Shown: positions 33,671 through 43,165 of the stretch, piece by piece
Layout: each line of letters begins with the position of its first letter
How positions within the stretch are numbered: the first letter of the stretch is position 1
Source of the DNA: Cellvibrionaceae bacterium
GTDB taxonomy: Bacteria > Pseudomonadota > Gammaproteobacteria > Pseudomonadales > Cellvibrionaceae
Assembly (NCBI GenBank): GCA_024707385.1
Contig: JANPZW010000009.1
Coordinates: 434,001-498,000 of the forward strand
Direction: 5' to 3'
DNA: 64,000 bases
Program-made: the position numbers and the translations under genes
The notes under the pieces: generated by a model
What the model was told of the DNA's origin: nothing
Seen by the model: only the letters and a program-made list of their open reading frames with translations
Databases searched by the model: none

Positions 33671-35004
33671 ATGAGCATAGTAATTGGAGATCACGAATAT
33701 TTTAAAGGCGTGGGCAAAATTGCCTATGAAGGTCCAGAGTCTGACAACCCCCTCGCTTTTAAATATTACGACGCCAAGCGAGTTGTCGCCGGCCGGTCCA
33801 TGGAAGAGCTTTTTCAAGTTTGCCACCTGTTATTGGCACACTTTCTGTGGCACTGGTGCTGACCCGTTCGGTCCAGGACCTCAGCGTCGCGAATGGAACG
33901 AAGGTGCGGACGCAATTACCCGCGCGTACAAAAAAATGGACGCAGCCTTCGAGTTTTTCACTAAAATCGGCACGCCCTATTACTGTTTCCATGACATCGA
34001 CATGGTAGAAGAAGGCGCTAACCGTCACGAGACTCAAGAGCGTCTGTTCACTGTCGTCGAGCGCGCCAAAGAAAAAAATGAAGGAATCCGGCGTTAAGTT
34101 GTTGTGGGGTACAGCGAACCTGTTCTCCAACCCACGCTACATGAACGGCGCTTCTACCAACCCTGATTTCAACGTTGTTGCTTACGCTGGCGCTCAATTG
34201 AAAGACGCGCTGGATGCAACTATCGCATTGAACGGTGAAAACTACGTTTTCTGGGGCGGTCGTGAAGGCTATATGAGCCTGCTCAATACCGATATGAAGC
34301 GTGAGCAAGAACATTTGGCTCGCTTCCTGACTCTGGCTCGCGATTACGCTCGCGGACAAGGTTTTAAAGGTGTTTTCTTCATTGAGCCCAAGCCAATGGA
34401 GCCATCCAAGCACCAATACGACTTCGACGCTGAAACCGTAATCGGCTTCCTGCGTAATCACGGTTTGGATAAAGACTTCAAATTGAACTTGGAAACCAAC
34501 CACGCAACTTTGGCTGGCCACACCATGTGTCATGACATGCAAGCAGCAGCTAACGCTGGCATGCTCGGCAGCATCGACGCGAACCGCGGCGACTACCAGA
34601 ACGCTTGGGATACTGACCAGTTCCCTTACAACATCAATGAAACCGTTGAAATGATGTTAGTTCTGCTGCGCAATGGCGGCTTGCAAGGTGGCGGTGTGAA
34701 CTTCGACGCTAAAGCTCGTCGTAACTCTACCGATCCTGTAGACCTGTTCTACGGCCACATCGGCGGCATGGACACCTTCGCGCGTTCACTGCTGATCGCT
34801 GATGACATTCTGCGCAATTCTTCCATCGAGAAAATGCGCAAAGAGCGTTACGCGTCTTTCGATAGCGGCAAAGGTGCGGATTTCGAAACTGGCAAACTGA
34901 CCCTTGAGCAGCTGGCTGAAATCGGCAACAAAAACGGCGAGCCGCAGCAAATTTCCGGCCGTCAAGAGTTGTACGAAAACATCATCAATCGTCATATCCG
35001 TTAA
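33671..35004 (+). CDS. xylA: xylose isomerase (frameshifted twice)
   Basis: Repaired, about 443 residues, the usual length. It converts D-xylose to D-xylulose. Conserved parts are [28 protein letters not shown] with the catalytic His, [19 protein letters not shown], the metal ligands in [17 protein letters not shown] and [13 protein letters not shown], and [20 protein letters not shown]. Errors are one T too many in the T5 run near 33810-33814 (repair gives [14 protein letters not shown]) and one A too many in the A7 run near 34073-34079 (repair gives [16 protein letters not shown]). It follows galM, and a strong terminator follows it. Confidence 0.93.
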
Positions 35005-35024
35005 TTGACTGATTATCGGAACCG

Positions 35025-35048
35025 AACGGGGCCATATGGCCCCGTTTT
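35025..35048 (+). terminator. rho-independent terminator after xylA
   Basis: The inverted repeat AACGGGGCC-ATAT-GGCCCCGTT at 35025-35046 runs into TTTT and a further T-rich stretch. It lies about 20 bases after the xylA stop and ends the xylose unit, leaving the luciferase-like gene as a separate unit. Confidence 0.85.
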
Positions 35049-35113
35049 CATTTTCTGGCACCAAAAGGACTTCAAACGATCAAAAACGCCAAGGCTCCAA
35101 CGGTCACCTTCAC

Positions 35114-36102
35114 ATGCTAGATAAAATTCCTTTTTCATTGCTTGAACTCGCCTCTATTCGCCAGGGCGGCAGCGCCGGTGAAACCTTTCAACACTCGTTG
35201 CGTTATGCCCAAAGGGCAGATGAGCTGGGTTTTGAGCGCTTCTGGCTGGCGGAACACCACAATATGGAAGGCATCGCCAGCTCCGCCACCTCGGTTTTGA
35301 TTGGCTATATCGCAGGCGGCACCCGCAGAATGCGGGTCGGCTCCGGCGGAATAATGCTGCCCAACCACCCGCCCTTGGTCATTGCTGAACAATTCGGGAC
35401 TCTGGCGAGCCTCTACCCCGGCCGAATCGACTTGGGATTGGGCCGGGCTCCGGCACAGATCCGGTCACCGCCCGCGCGCTGCGCAGAGACGGTCGCGCCG
35501 CCGACGATTTCCCCACCGAAGTCAGCTTGCTGCAACAGTTACTGGCACCTGCTGTAGCGGGACAAAAGCTAAAAGCAGTGCCTGGCGCGGGCACGCAGGT
35601 TCCCATCTGGTTGCTGGGCTCCAGCCTTTACAGCGCGCAGCTTGCCGCGCAACGAGGGCTGCCCTACGCCTTTGCCGGGCATTTTGCTCCGCGTCTGGTT
35701 CGTGAGGCGATCCATCTCTATAAAACCCTTTTCCAGCCTTCTGAGACGCTCGCCGAACCTTATGTGATTCTGGGTTTGCCGCTGGTGATTGCGGAGACCG
35801 AAGAGCGGGCGCACTTTATCGCCACCTGCAGCCTGCAGCGTATCCTCGCCCTCTTCCGCAATCAGCCCCTTTGGCTGCGGCCGCCGGTAGAAAGCATGGA
35901 TGAGTTATGGACGCCGCAAGAAGAAGCCGGCGTGAAGGAATTTCTTGCCCTGGCTGCGCTGGGAACGCCACCGCAAGTCAAGGCGTATCTGGAAAGTCTG
36001 GCGACGGAATTGAAAGTCGATGAATTCATGTTTACCAACGACCTGTACGATCCCAACGAGCGCATCCGCGCGCTTGAATTGCTGATGTCCATCAAAAATT
36101 AA
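35114..36102 (+). CDS. luciferase-like (LLM class) flavin monooxygenase, MsnO8 group (frameshifted)
   Basis: Repaired, about 329 residues. The N-terminus [13 protein letters not shown], then [40 protein letters not shown] and [16 protein letters not shown] are typical of the MsnO8 group of flavin-dependent oxidoreductases in the bacterial luciferase superfamily. The substrate is unknown. One missing G near 35452-35455 breaks the frame (repair gives [17 protein letters not shown]). The gene follows the xylA terminator and precedes the esterase. Its place at the end of the xylan region may be accidental, since such genes are common single units. Confidence 0.85.
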
Positions 36103-36229
36103 CCCGTTTCAAAAGGACGCCGAGCCATTCCTCGCCTCCGTTGACTCCGATATGATTCGGACCCCATTTACCGGAATATGCGACCCACCATTAACCTGCT
36201 AAAAATCAGAACCCAGGAGACTAATAAGA

Positions 36230-37184
36230 ATGATCACAAACTCTCGCAAAACCGCTTTTAGTCAGTTCCTTGCCATAACCCTCACGACTCTCGCCTGTCA
36301 TGTAGCGGCACCAGCCTTCGCGCTGGATGACGTCATGACTCCGATTGCAATTCCCAAACAACCCAATGCCATTGCACTTGGAACCGGCCCGCTGCCGGAC
36401 GCAGCCGCCCAGGAATCCTGGCACAGCCAATACGGCAGTTCCTTCGCACGCAATGTTACCGAGGCGACCTTAACGCCCTTTTTTACCCAAGAAACGCAAA
36501 GCCACTGGCACTGCTGTCATAGTCGCGCCGGGCGGTGGTTTCCGCACTTTATCCATGAGCAATGAAGGCTGGGATGTTGCCAAAGCACTGGCGGATAAAG
36601 GTGTAGCAGCGTTCGTTCTGAAATATCGCCTTAAGCAAACTCCCGCTGACATGGACGAATTTCAAAAAGCCATGGCTGCCATGTTCTCTGGCGCCCCGCG
36701 CGCCAATCGTCCGCTGGCTGAGCAGGACCCAGCGGTAGAATTTGCGGCGCAAATCGCCGATGCCCGCGCTGCATTTGCGCTGGTACGCGAGCGCGCCAAA
36801 GAATGGCGCATTGATCCCGATCGCATTGGCATGATCGGCTTCTCAGCCGGCGCCATGCTCACCATGTCCACCACGCTTTACGGTGAAGACGCCAATCCCG
36901 CATTTATTGGCAATATTTACGGACCTTTGAGCAAAGTCGATGTCCCCACTGACGCACCGCCACTGTTTGTGGCATTGGCGGCAGATGACCCATTTTTTGC
37001 CAACGCCGGATACGGTCTGATTGACAGTTGGCGCGCCGCCAAACGTCCGGTGGAATTTCACTTGTTTGAACAAGGCGGCCACGGCTTCGGCATGTATGCC
37101 AAAACCACCACCAGTACAGGTTGGTTCGACAGTTATGTCCGCTGGCTCGGCATGCACGGCTACTTGATGCCGAAGAAAAAGTAA
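36230..37184 (+). CDS. secreted alpha/beta-hydrolase, BD-FAE/acetylxylan-esterase-like (frameshifted)
   Basis: Repaired, about 317 residues. A signal peptide ends near AAPAFA (residue 31). The hydrolase part has APGGGFRTLSMSNEGWDVAKALADKGVAAFVLKYRL (oxyanion region; quoted in pieces: APGGGF, SNEGWDVAKAL, FVLKYRL), the nucleophile GFSAG near residue 205, the acid Asp in ALAADDPFF and the His in EQGGHGFGM. This layout is typical of the esterases annotated as xylanase or acetylxylan esterase, which remove acyl groups from xylan. One T too many in the T6 run near 36480-36485 breaks the frame; repair gives TPFLPKKRKATGTAVIVAPG. It ends the xylan region and has its own terminator. Confidence 0.82.
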
Positions 37185-37189
37185 GGAAT

Positions 37190-37224
37190 AAAAAAGGCGA
37201 TGCATTTTGCATCGCCTTTTTTAT
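37190..37224 (+). terminator. rho-independent terminator after the esterase gene
   Basis: A near-perfect hairpin, AAAAAGGCGATGCA and TGCATCGCCTTTTTT with a short T loop, starts about 5 bases after the esterase stop. It has A-rich and T-rich flanks, so it may also serve the convergent zinc-ribbon gene. Confidence 0.88.
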
Positions 37225-37266
37225 GTCATCGAAACTTACATTCGCTGCAGGGCAATCCCACCGCAA

Positions 37267-37753
37267 TTATCGTCGATAGATTTGATCCGAATTTTTATTC
37301 GCATCCACCGTTTTTACCGACTTTTCCTGATAGCTGTGTCCGCAACAGCAACAGCTATGGGTTTTTACGACCTGGTAACGGCTCTTCCGTCCATGTGGTT
37401 ACCGTAATTAAACGCTTTCCTTCATTAGGCCCGGAAATAAAACGACCACTTTCCTGCTCGCGCTTGCGCGATGGGCGGAAAGGAATGTTTTCTCCGTATC
37501 CGCCAAGCTCACTGCAAAAACCTCGCCGCACTGTTTGCACCGGGCATTGGACGCCGGCCACGCCAACCACCACAAAAGCCGCAGCTCCGGCCAACACGAC
37601 GAAGACATACCCCAGGGTCGGATAAACATCGATATAGGCAAACCATATCAGGGCGCCAACGATCAAGGCAGCAATTGCGCCTGCACCGATGCTGAGAAAA
37701 TTCAAATGGTTTTTGATAGAGATTTGTTCTTGGGTAAGGTTGTTTTCGGACAT
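37267..37753 (-). CDS. small membrane protein with zinc-ribbon-like cysteines (frameshifted several times)
   Basis: A protein of roughly 160 residues starting MSENNLTQEQISIKNHLNFL at ATG 37753. Two hydrophobic segments follow (about 18-40 and 45-68). The correct reading then seems to be RCKQCGEVFAVSLADTEKTF, back to SGRFISGPNEGKRLITVTTW, and finally EEPYQVVKTHSCCCCGHSYQ with a stop at 37267. The CKQC pair and the later Cys cluster would form a zinc ribbon. Switching frames three times is needed, near 37535-37550, 37445-37465 and 37372-37378, so the details are less certain than for other genes. The family is known to me only as hypothetical. It may be an inner-membrane metal-binding protein. 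Confidence 0.5.
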
Positions 37754-38098
37754 ATGGGTTTTAAGTAATAAGTGGATTACCTGCATCCCAGCGAGTGAGG
37801 TCTGCCACTCGTACCCTGAATGAGCAATAAGGAGTCCTAAACGGCTAGCTTTTAGGGGTGTTGGCTGTAGGTAGGTATTCTGGGGGTTTCCAGTTCGGTT
37901 ATTTGTAGACCAGGTTTGTTGATCTCGCCAACTGCCTTATTGGCTTTTGTCTTCTACGACAGAGGAGAACCCCAACAACACCACCCAATTACTCTGCATC
38001 TTCGCCTAACAAATCTCTTTGTATACTGCCAGTTCAAAAACGCAGCTGGCATACACGACAGCATACAAAATCTGGATTCCTGTAAAAAATTGATATCA

Positions 38099-38231
38099 GC
38101 GGCGGGGCGGGATTGGACTCGAGCCATCCTTGGCCCTCGGGGCTGCGCCCCGTCGGGGGAACGGCGCCCAAAACGGCTGTCCTGCCGTTTTGTGGACTCG
38201 GCGCTAATGATTCAAGAAATCCCGCCGCCTC
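38099..38231. repeat. hairpin-rich non-coding element bounded by inverted tmRNA-3'-end-like sequences
   Basis: The gap from 37754 to 38287 carries no convincing gene. Within it, 38138-38152 is a CGGGGC-TGC-GCCCCG hairpin, and 38169-38192 is a perfect nine-base stem CAAAACGGC / GCCGTTTTG with a six-base loop. The outer ends read GCGGCGGGGCGGGATT on the left and AAATCCCGCCGCCTC on the right. The right end (38217-38231) is an exact 15-base inverted copy of 38330-38344, the acceptor/T-arm part of the adjacent tmRNA gene. This could be a relic of an element that once integrated at ssrA, or a repeat family. Confidence 0.5.
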
Positions 38232-38287
38232 GACAACTGCTCCTGCTCTACCTCCTGTATCCATGCAGCCGTCCACCAATCACAGGC

Positions 38288-38317
38288 AAAAAAAGCCCCG
38301 CCGGATGGCGAGGCTTT
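38288..38317 (-). terminator. rho-independent terminator after the tmRNA gene
   Basis: On the minus strand a hairpin AAAGCCTCGCC-ATCC-GGCGGGGCTTT is followed by a run of T. It begins 8 bases after the encoded CCA end of the tmRNA and is well placed to end the primary transcript. Confidence 0.85.
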
Positions 38318-38324
38318 GTGGTGT

Positions 38325-38681
38325 TGGTGGAGGCGGCGGGATTTGAACCCGCGTCCGCCAGCACGCAATCCGCGGCTCTACATGTTTAGGTTCCGTCTAT
38401 TGATTTAACTTCGTGCAGCCCGGCGGGCAGGACGCGCGAAGCGAGTTTGCTAAAGGTTAACCTGACAACCACAAACCGAACGGCCAGGCGATCCAGTTCT
38501 ATATGACAGTCAATACCGCGGTACTGGCACCTTGGCATCGACCGCTAACCGCGATTAAGCGGCTAGAGCGTATGAATCGTCGTTTGCGACTATTCAGTTA
38601 CAGCTTTGGATTAAGGTGATTCGCTGTCATCACCACATGCACCTTGGACCTTGTTACCAGCGTCGAATCCTAATCGCCCCC
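38325..38681 (-). ncRNA. ssrA: transfer-messenger RNA (tmRNA)
   Basis: A one-piece tmRNA of about 357 bases. The 5' end GGGGGCGATTAGGATTCGACG pairs through GGGGGCG with CGCCTCC of the 3' end, which carries an encoded CCA (quoted in short pieces because the arms are separate). The T arm reads GCGGGTTCAAATCCCGC. The tag frame lies at 38555-38587 and reads ANDDSYALAA followed by TAA, the normal proteobacterial degradation tag with the ALAA end recognised by ClpXP. With SmpB it rescues stalled ribosomes and marks their products for proteolysis. The smpB gene is about 1.1 kb away on the same strand. Confidence 0.96.
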
Positions 38682-38701
38682 GGAGGGTAAATCAGCCGGG
38701 T

Positions 38702-38730
38702 AGTATAAAGGCATTCCTATGTTTTGTCCC
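38702..38730 (-). promoter_or_regulatory. sigma-70 promoter of ssrA
   Basis: Upstream of the tmRNA 5' end the minus strand has a -35 like GGGACA, a 17-base spacer and a -10 TATACT. The -10 lies about 20 bases before the mature 5' end, so transcription would start some 13 bases upstream, with RNase P making the final end. Confidence 0.65.
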
Positions 38731-38789
38731 GGTTTGGGTAATATGGGTACCTGATCATCTGTTTCAAGTCCATGAAGGGGTAGTCCGCA

Positions 38790-39737
38790 ATGAGAATCCG
38801 CCGCACTCATGTCATCTTTATGCTGATTGCCGCGCTAATTCTTATGCTTCCCATTGTCCTGCATGTACCCAATCCCTATGGCAACCCGGTGGTGCAGGAA
38901 GTTCACGAGACGAGCCATACAGTACTGTTTTTTATTGCCCAGCTTGCGCTGCTGCTGATTGTGAGACGACGTAGGCCGGACTGGCCACTCCTGTTAGTGA
39001 TCGCGGGCACGGCTTTGCTGACAACCGCCATCGGTGGATTGATCGAATTGATCCAACCCTACTTCAAGCGCAGTCGCAGCTGGGATGACCTGTGGCGAGA
39101 TGTGCTTGGCATCATCGCCGGTTGCGGGGTGTTTTATTGTTTCTACAGCAGGCAATGGGTTTTACGCGGGGTTGCGCTAGCGGTGGCCGGTGTGACGCTC
39201 ACTGTAGCTTTTACCCCTCTTGCCAAAACCTGGCACCGGCAATGGCTGCAGGGTCAATCCTTCCCTGTATTGGCGGACTTCGAAAATCCGCTGTTGCGCA
39301 ATTGGATCGGCCGCACCGAGTACGCCCGCATTCGGGTTGGCGCAGCGCCGGACGAGTGGGCCGACAACCGCAGTGAGGTGATCGAGGTATTGATGCCCAA
39401 GGACACGCGCTGGTCAGGTTTTACGCTTTATCACCCGGTGCCCCATTGGGATGGCTATCACCGCCTGCGGTTTGAGGTGTTCTCGATCTCGCCCAAGCCC
39501 ACGCGCATCGCGATGAATATTTACAGCGTCGCGTCAGGCCCCAAGGTGCTGCGTTATCACGCATTCACTGTGCAACCCGGCTTCAATGAATTTGCCGCTG
39601 ATCTTCTCGACGGAGCCACACCCGTCGAAGGCCAATACATCAGCCGTATTCTGATTTATTCGATCGCACCGGATCGGGACGTGACGTTGTTTTTCGACAA
39701 TATTCGCCTCAGCTATGACGAGGCGAAAAAGCAGTGA
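38790..39737 (+). CDS. VanZ-family membrane protein with a C-terminal beta-sandwich domain
   Basis: A 315-residue protein. The first 140 residues are a VanZ-like module with four membrane spans and the conserved ETSHTVLFFIAQL and SRSWDDLWRDVLGIIAG motifs; this resembles the E-x-x-Q plus R-S-x-x-x-D-D-x-x-x-N family signature, with D in place of N. The last 160 residues (from about PVLADFENPLLRNWIGR) look like an extracytoplasmic beta-sandwich related to CIA30 or CBM11-type domains, ending DVTLFFDNIRLSYDE. Such fusions probably sense or bind envelope or carbohydrate ligands; VanZ itself is linked to teicoplanin tolerance in Gram-positives. No function is known here. It lies between ssrA and smpB. 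Confidence 0.7.
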   Translation: MRIRRTHVIFMLIAALILMLPIVLHVPNPYGNPVVQEVHETSHTVLFFIAQLALLLIVRRRRPDWPLLLVIAGTALLTTAIGGLIELIQPYFKRSRSWDDLWRDVLGIIAGCGVFYCFYSRQWVLRGVALAVAGVTLTVAFTPLAKTWHRQWLQGQSFPVLADFENPLLRNWIGRTEYARIRVGAAPDEWADNRSEVIEVLMPKDTRWSGFTLYHPVPHWDGYHRLRFEVFSISPKPTRIAMNIYSVASGPKVLRYHAFTVQPGFNEFAADLLDGATPVEGQYISRILIYSIAPDRDVTLFFDNIRLSYDEAKKQ

Positions 39738-39770
39738 TGAAAAAGATGAGGCTTGCGAAGGTGTGTGAGA

Positions 39771-40253
39771 TCAGGGCGCCGGATGGCTCATGGCTCGCTG
39801 TTTTTCCCGGTTCCAGTCCCTTTCCTTTTCCGTGTCGCGCTTGTCGTGCAGCTTTTTACCCTTGGCGAGGGCGATTTCGCATTTGACTAGGTGCTTTTTC
39901 CAATAAAGCGCCGTCGCCACCACTGTGTGCCCCTTCTGCTCCACCGCTTCGCGAAGATCCTTTAACTGTCTCTGTTTGAGCAGCAGCTTGCGGGTGCGAA
40001 TGGGGTCGCTGACAAAGTGGGTGGAGACGGTGGCGAGAGGCTGGATTTGCGCGCCGAGCAGGAAAGCTTCGCCGTTTTTGAAGATCACGTAGCTATCGGT
40101 CAGCTGACCTTTGCCCGCGCGGAGGCTCTTGACCTCCCAGCCGGTCAAGGCAATGCCCGCTTCGATTCGCTCCTCAAGGAAGTAATCGAATTTGGCGCGT
40201 TTATTGAGGGCGATTGTGCCGCCCTGGGATTGGTTTTGTTTTTTGTTTGACAT
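39771..40253 (-). CDS. smpB: tmRNA-binding protein SmpB
   Basis: A 160-residue SmpB, the usual length. It has [33 protein letters not shown] across the N-terminal barrel (key pieces: [14 protein letters not shown]), [11 protein letters not shown], and the basic tail [17 protein letters not shown] that folds in the ribosomal mRNA channel. It binds tmRNA and is essential for trans-translation. ssrA is on the same strand, about 1.1 kb downstream, with the VanZ gene between on the other strand. It is divergent from the NSS transporter gene. Confidence 0.96.
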   Translation of the reverse strand: MSNKKQNQSQGGTIALNKRAKFDYFLEERIEAGIALTGWEVKSLRAGKGQLTDSYVIFKNGEAFLLGAQIQPLATVSTHFVSDPIRTRKLLLKQRQLKDLREAVEQKGHTVVATALYWKKHLVKCEIALAKGKKLHDKRDTEKERDWNREKQRAMSHPAP

Positions 40254-40398
40254 AGGGCGCGCATTATAACGACTGCCGTGATTTCCGCCAGACGCCTCTC
40301 GCCACCACCAGCCGGCTGCGCTGGCTTTGGCACCTGCAGGTTAAGTGGTTACAATGCGCCCGATTCATGGCGCCAATCTGATAATAAGAGGCTACCGC

Positions 40399-41770
40399 AT
40401 GGAACAAAGGGGAATTCATGGCGCTTGGGCCAGTCGCTGGACCTTCATTCTCGCCGCCGCCGGTTCGGCCGTAGGCCTGGGAAACATCTGGAAATTCCCT
40501 ATATGACGGGCGAAAACGGCGGCGGAGCCTTCGTCCTCGTATATCTCGTCTGCATCGCCCTCATCGGCATTCCCATCATGATGGCGGAAGTCCTGCTCGG
40601 TCGCCGCGGCCGCATGAGTCCCATCAACTCTATGAATTACGTGATTCGGGAAGCCGGTGCACACCGCGCCTGGGCCGGGGTGGGCTGGATGGGAGTGGCG
40701 GCAGGCCTGATGATCATGGCCTTTTACAGTGTGGTAGCCGGTTGGGCGCTGCATTATGTGTGGGCCACCGCGACCGGTGTATTTACCGACATGGAATCAT
40801 CTGCTGTCGGCGAACAATTTTCCGTGTTGCTGGCTGATCCGGTGCGCCTCTTTCTTTGGCATAGCATTTTTTGTCTGCTGACCGCAGGCGTCGTGGCACT
40901 CGGGGTCAATCGCGGCCTCGGTTCCGTGGCCAGATACATGATGCCGCTGCTGCTGATCTCACTTGTTATCCTCGTGATCTACAGCCTGTTCCAAGGCGAC
41001 TTCGCCGCGGGATTTCATTTTCTGTTTGATTTTCAGTTTGAGCGCTTGAGCTGGAAAGGCGTATTGGCAGCCTTGGGCCATGCGTTTTTTACGCTCAGCC
41101 TCGGCATGGGCGCCATAATGGCGTACGGCGCCTATATGCCCGCCGACGCCTCAATCGGCAAAACGGTGATCTCCGTCGGAATTTTGGATACCTTGGTGGC
41201 CTTGGCAGCGGGTCTCGCCATCTTCCCTCTTGTCTTCGCTAATCCTCCCTTGGAGCCGAGCGCTGGGCCGGGATTGCTGTTTGTCTCCGTACCCATCGCC
41301 TTTGCCTCCATGCCGCTGGGCGCCATATTTGGGACCCTGTTCTTCATTTTGATCACCCTCGCCGCCTGGACTTCATCGGTATCGCTGATAGAGCCCGGCG
41401 TCGCCTGGTTGGTTGAGCGCAAAAAAAATCCGCCGCGCTCCGGCAACCTTCCCTGCTGACCGGCTGCTCGTGGCTGCTGGGTATCACCTGTGTGCTGTCC
41501 TTTAACACTTGGGCGGAATTCAAACCCTGGTTTTTGCTGTTCAAGACACCCTTCGACTTCCTCGACTTCCTGACTTCCCAACTGATGTTGCCTCTGGGCG
41601 GATTGTTCATCGCCCTGTTCGTTGGCTGGTCCATGAAAAGAAATGTCGTTGAGCAGGAAATGGATGCCGACTCTCCAGTGCTGTTTGGCGCGTGGCATTT
41701 CATACTGCGCTTCATCTCACCAGTCCTCGTCGCCCTGGTGATGGTTCTGACCCTGATCGATAGTTTTTAA
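40399..41770 (+). CDS. sodium-dependent transporter of the NSS/SNF family (frameshifted twice)
   Basis: Repaired, about 457 residues with 11-12 membrane spans. The N-terminal [20 protein letters not shown] and GENGGGAFVLVYL are the sodium- and substrate-site motifs of the neurotransmitter:sodium symporter family (LeuT, MhsT, TnaT). These carry amino acids with sodium across the inner membrane. ATG 40399 gives the correct N-terminus. The errors are one base missing near 40500-40503 (repair gives FPYMTGENG) and a change in the A8 run 41421-41428 (repair gives RKKSAALRQPSLL). ratA follows 10 bases later. Confidence 0.88.
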
Positions 41771-41779
41771 GGATTACCT

Positions 41780-42220
41780 GTGAGCAAAACCATTCAGTGC
41801 AGCGCACTGGTGCCATATACGTGCGAACAGATGTTTGCGCTGGTCAATGACATAGAGGCTTACCCGAGCTACATGAGCGGCTGCGCGGGTGCCCGAATTC
41901 TCAAACGCGACGACAATAGTGTGATCGCCCGGCTCGACCTGGAAAAAGCGGGTCTACGGCACAGCTTCACCACGCGCAATACGCTGCGCGCACCGGACAG
42001 TATGTCGATGGAGCTGGTGGAAGGTCCCTTCCGCAAATTGCAGGGCCTGTGGCAATTCAAGCCTCTTCCCAATGGCGGCTGCCAGATTGAATTCCGCCTG
42101 GAGTACGAATTCGCCAATTTCCTCCTGGGGCTGGCGGCGGGCAAACTGATGGCACAACTCGTCAACGAGCAGGTGGATGCGGTGTGCAGGAGAGCCCAGG
42201 CGCTGTACGGCAAGTCTTGA
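41780..42220 (+). CDS. ratA: RatA family START-domain protein
   Basis: A 146-residue COQ10/START-like protein with SALVPYTCEQMFALVNDIEAYP and FEFANFL-type motifs (here YEFANFLLGLAAGKLMAQL). E. coli RatA was reported to block 70S ribosome association, while relatives (Coq10) bind ubiquinone; which applies here is open. The start is a GTG 10 bases after the NSS gene. It pairs with rnfH downstream, the common ratA-ratB arrangement next to smpB and bamE. Confidence 0.9.
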   Translation: MSKTIQCSALVPYTCEQMFALVNDIEAYPSYMSGCAGARILKRDDNSVIARLDLEKAGLRHSFTTRNTLRAPDSMSMELVEGPFRKLQGLWQFKPLPNGGCQIEFRLEYEFANFLLGLAAGKLMAQLVNEQVDAVCRRAQALYGKS

Positions 42221-42274
42221 ACTATGAGTTCACATATCCAACACATCTCACAGCGAGACCGATAAAAGCGATTT

Positions 42275-42607
42275 ATGAGTGATATCGAAACCATCGCGGT
42301 GGAAGTGGTTTACGCCCTTCCAGACCGACAGAAAATTATTCCTCTGCTGGTGGAACCCGGCACCACGGCTTATCAGGCGGTGATGAAATCCGGCATCCAG
42401 CAGTTTTTCCCGGAGCTGGATCTGGAGCGCGCGCCGCTGGGTATTTTTGGCCAAGCGCTCGGCACCAAAGGACTGGCGCCAGCGAAGCAATATGAACTAC
42501 AGGCGGGGGATCGAGTGGAGATTTACCGTCCGCTGACAGCGGACCCGAAAGAGGCGCGGCGCAGACGCGCGGCCAAAAATGCGGCGGACGACGCGGCGGA
42601 AACCTGA
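42275..42607 (+). CDS. rnfH: RnfH family protein (RatB), beta-grasp fold
   Basis: A 110-residue ubiquitin-like protein of the RnfH family with the motifs VEVVYALPDRQKI, PELDLERAPLGIFG and DRVEIYRPLTADPKEARRRRA. The basic Ala-rich tail is typical. The function is not established; it is usually co-encoded with ratA. It starts 54 bases after ratA and converges on bamE. Confidence 0.92.
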   Translation: MSDIETIAVEVVYALPDRQKIIPLLVEPGTTAYQAVMKSGIQQFFPELDLERAPLGIFGQALGTKGLAPAKQYELQAGDRVEIYRPLTADPKEARRRRAAKNAADDAAET

Positions 42608-42623
42608 CCGCGTCGCCGGAACA

Positions 42624-43017
42624 TCAACCTTCGGTTTTCTTGGCGTCCTCGATATAAGTATCTTCTTCCGGGGACGCGTCGTTGGGCTCGTAATCACCCT
42701 CATAGCGCACTAATTTGTCGTCGTCGAAATAAACGGTAAACCGGCGGTCGCGCAGGGTTTGGTCGCCAATGCGCAGCTGGTAGATGTAATCCCAGCGATC
42801 CTCATGAAAAAGCGTCCGTCAACAGCGGCGAGCCCATCACAAACTGCACCTGACGTTTATTCATACCCACTTTCAGCTGGTCGACTTTCTTCTGGTCGAT
42901 AATGTTGCCCTGCTGCACCGCAATCCGGTAAACCCCGGGGAATTTCAAGTAAGAACAAGCATTTAGCAACAGCCCGAGTGTCGCAAGAACGAGAACAAAA
43001 ACGAATTTATTTTGCAT
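42624..43017 (-). CDS. bamE: outer-membrane assembly lipoprotein BamE (frameshifted)
   Basis: Repaired, about 130 residues. It has a lipoprotein signal with lipobox LLNAC, then FPGVYRIAVQQGN, KVDQLKVGMNKRQVQFVMGSPLL, and after repair FHEDRWDYIYQLRIGDQTLRDRRFTVYFDDD, all typical of the SmpA/OmlA fold (quoted in pieces of the repaired reading: HEDRWDYIYQL, RRFTVYF). It is an accessory part of the BAM complex that inserts outer-membrane proteins. One T too many in the plus-strand A run near 42807-42811 causes an early stop after LTDAFS. It is divergent from fur, the common arrangement. Confidence 0.92.
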
Positions 43018-43165
43018 ATCGGGGTTCCAGAACAGAGTGCGGGCGGGGATAATACCCCATCGTGCAAGTGCGACAAAAGGTTAGTTGGGGCCTGCCAATC
43101 CAGGCTCCGTCGGCGCGGACTCTCGTGCGCCAGAATCCACGGCCTGACATTGAGGAGGCTCTACC

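Noticed and set aside
33671..35004. Programmed frameshifting in xylA and other genes
   Set aside because: The shifts occur in many unrelated genes and in both directions without slippery-site context plus a stimulatory structure; sequencing error is simpler.
37200..37625. 141-codon plus-strand open frame next to the esterase terminator
   Set aside because: It starts inside the terminator hairpin and is antisense to the zinc-ribbon protein gene.
38034..38279. 81-codon minus-strand open frame beside ssrA
   Set aside because: It lies across the hairpin element, has no homologue that I recognise and no ribosome site.
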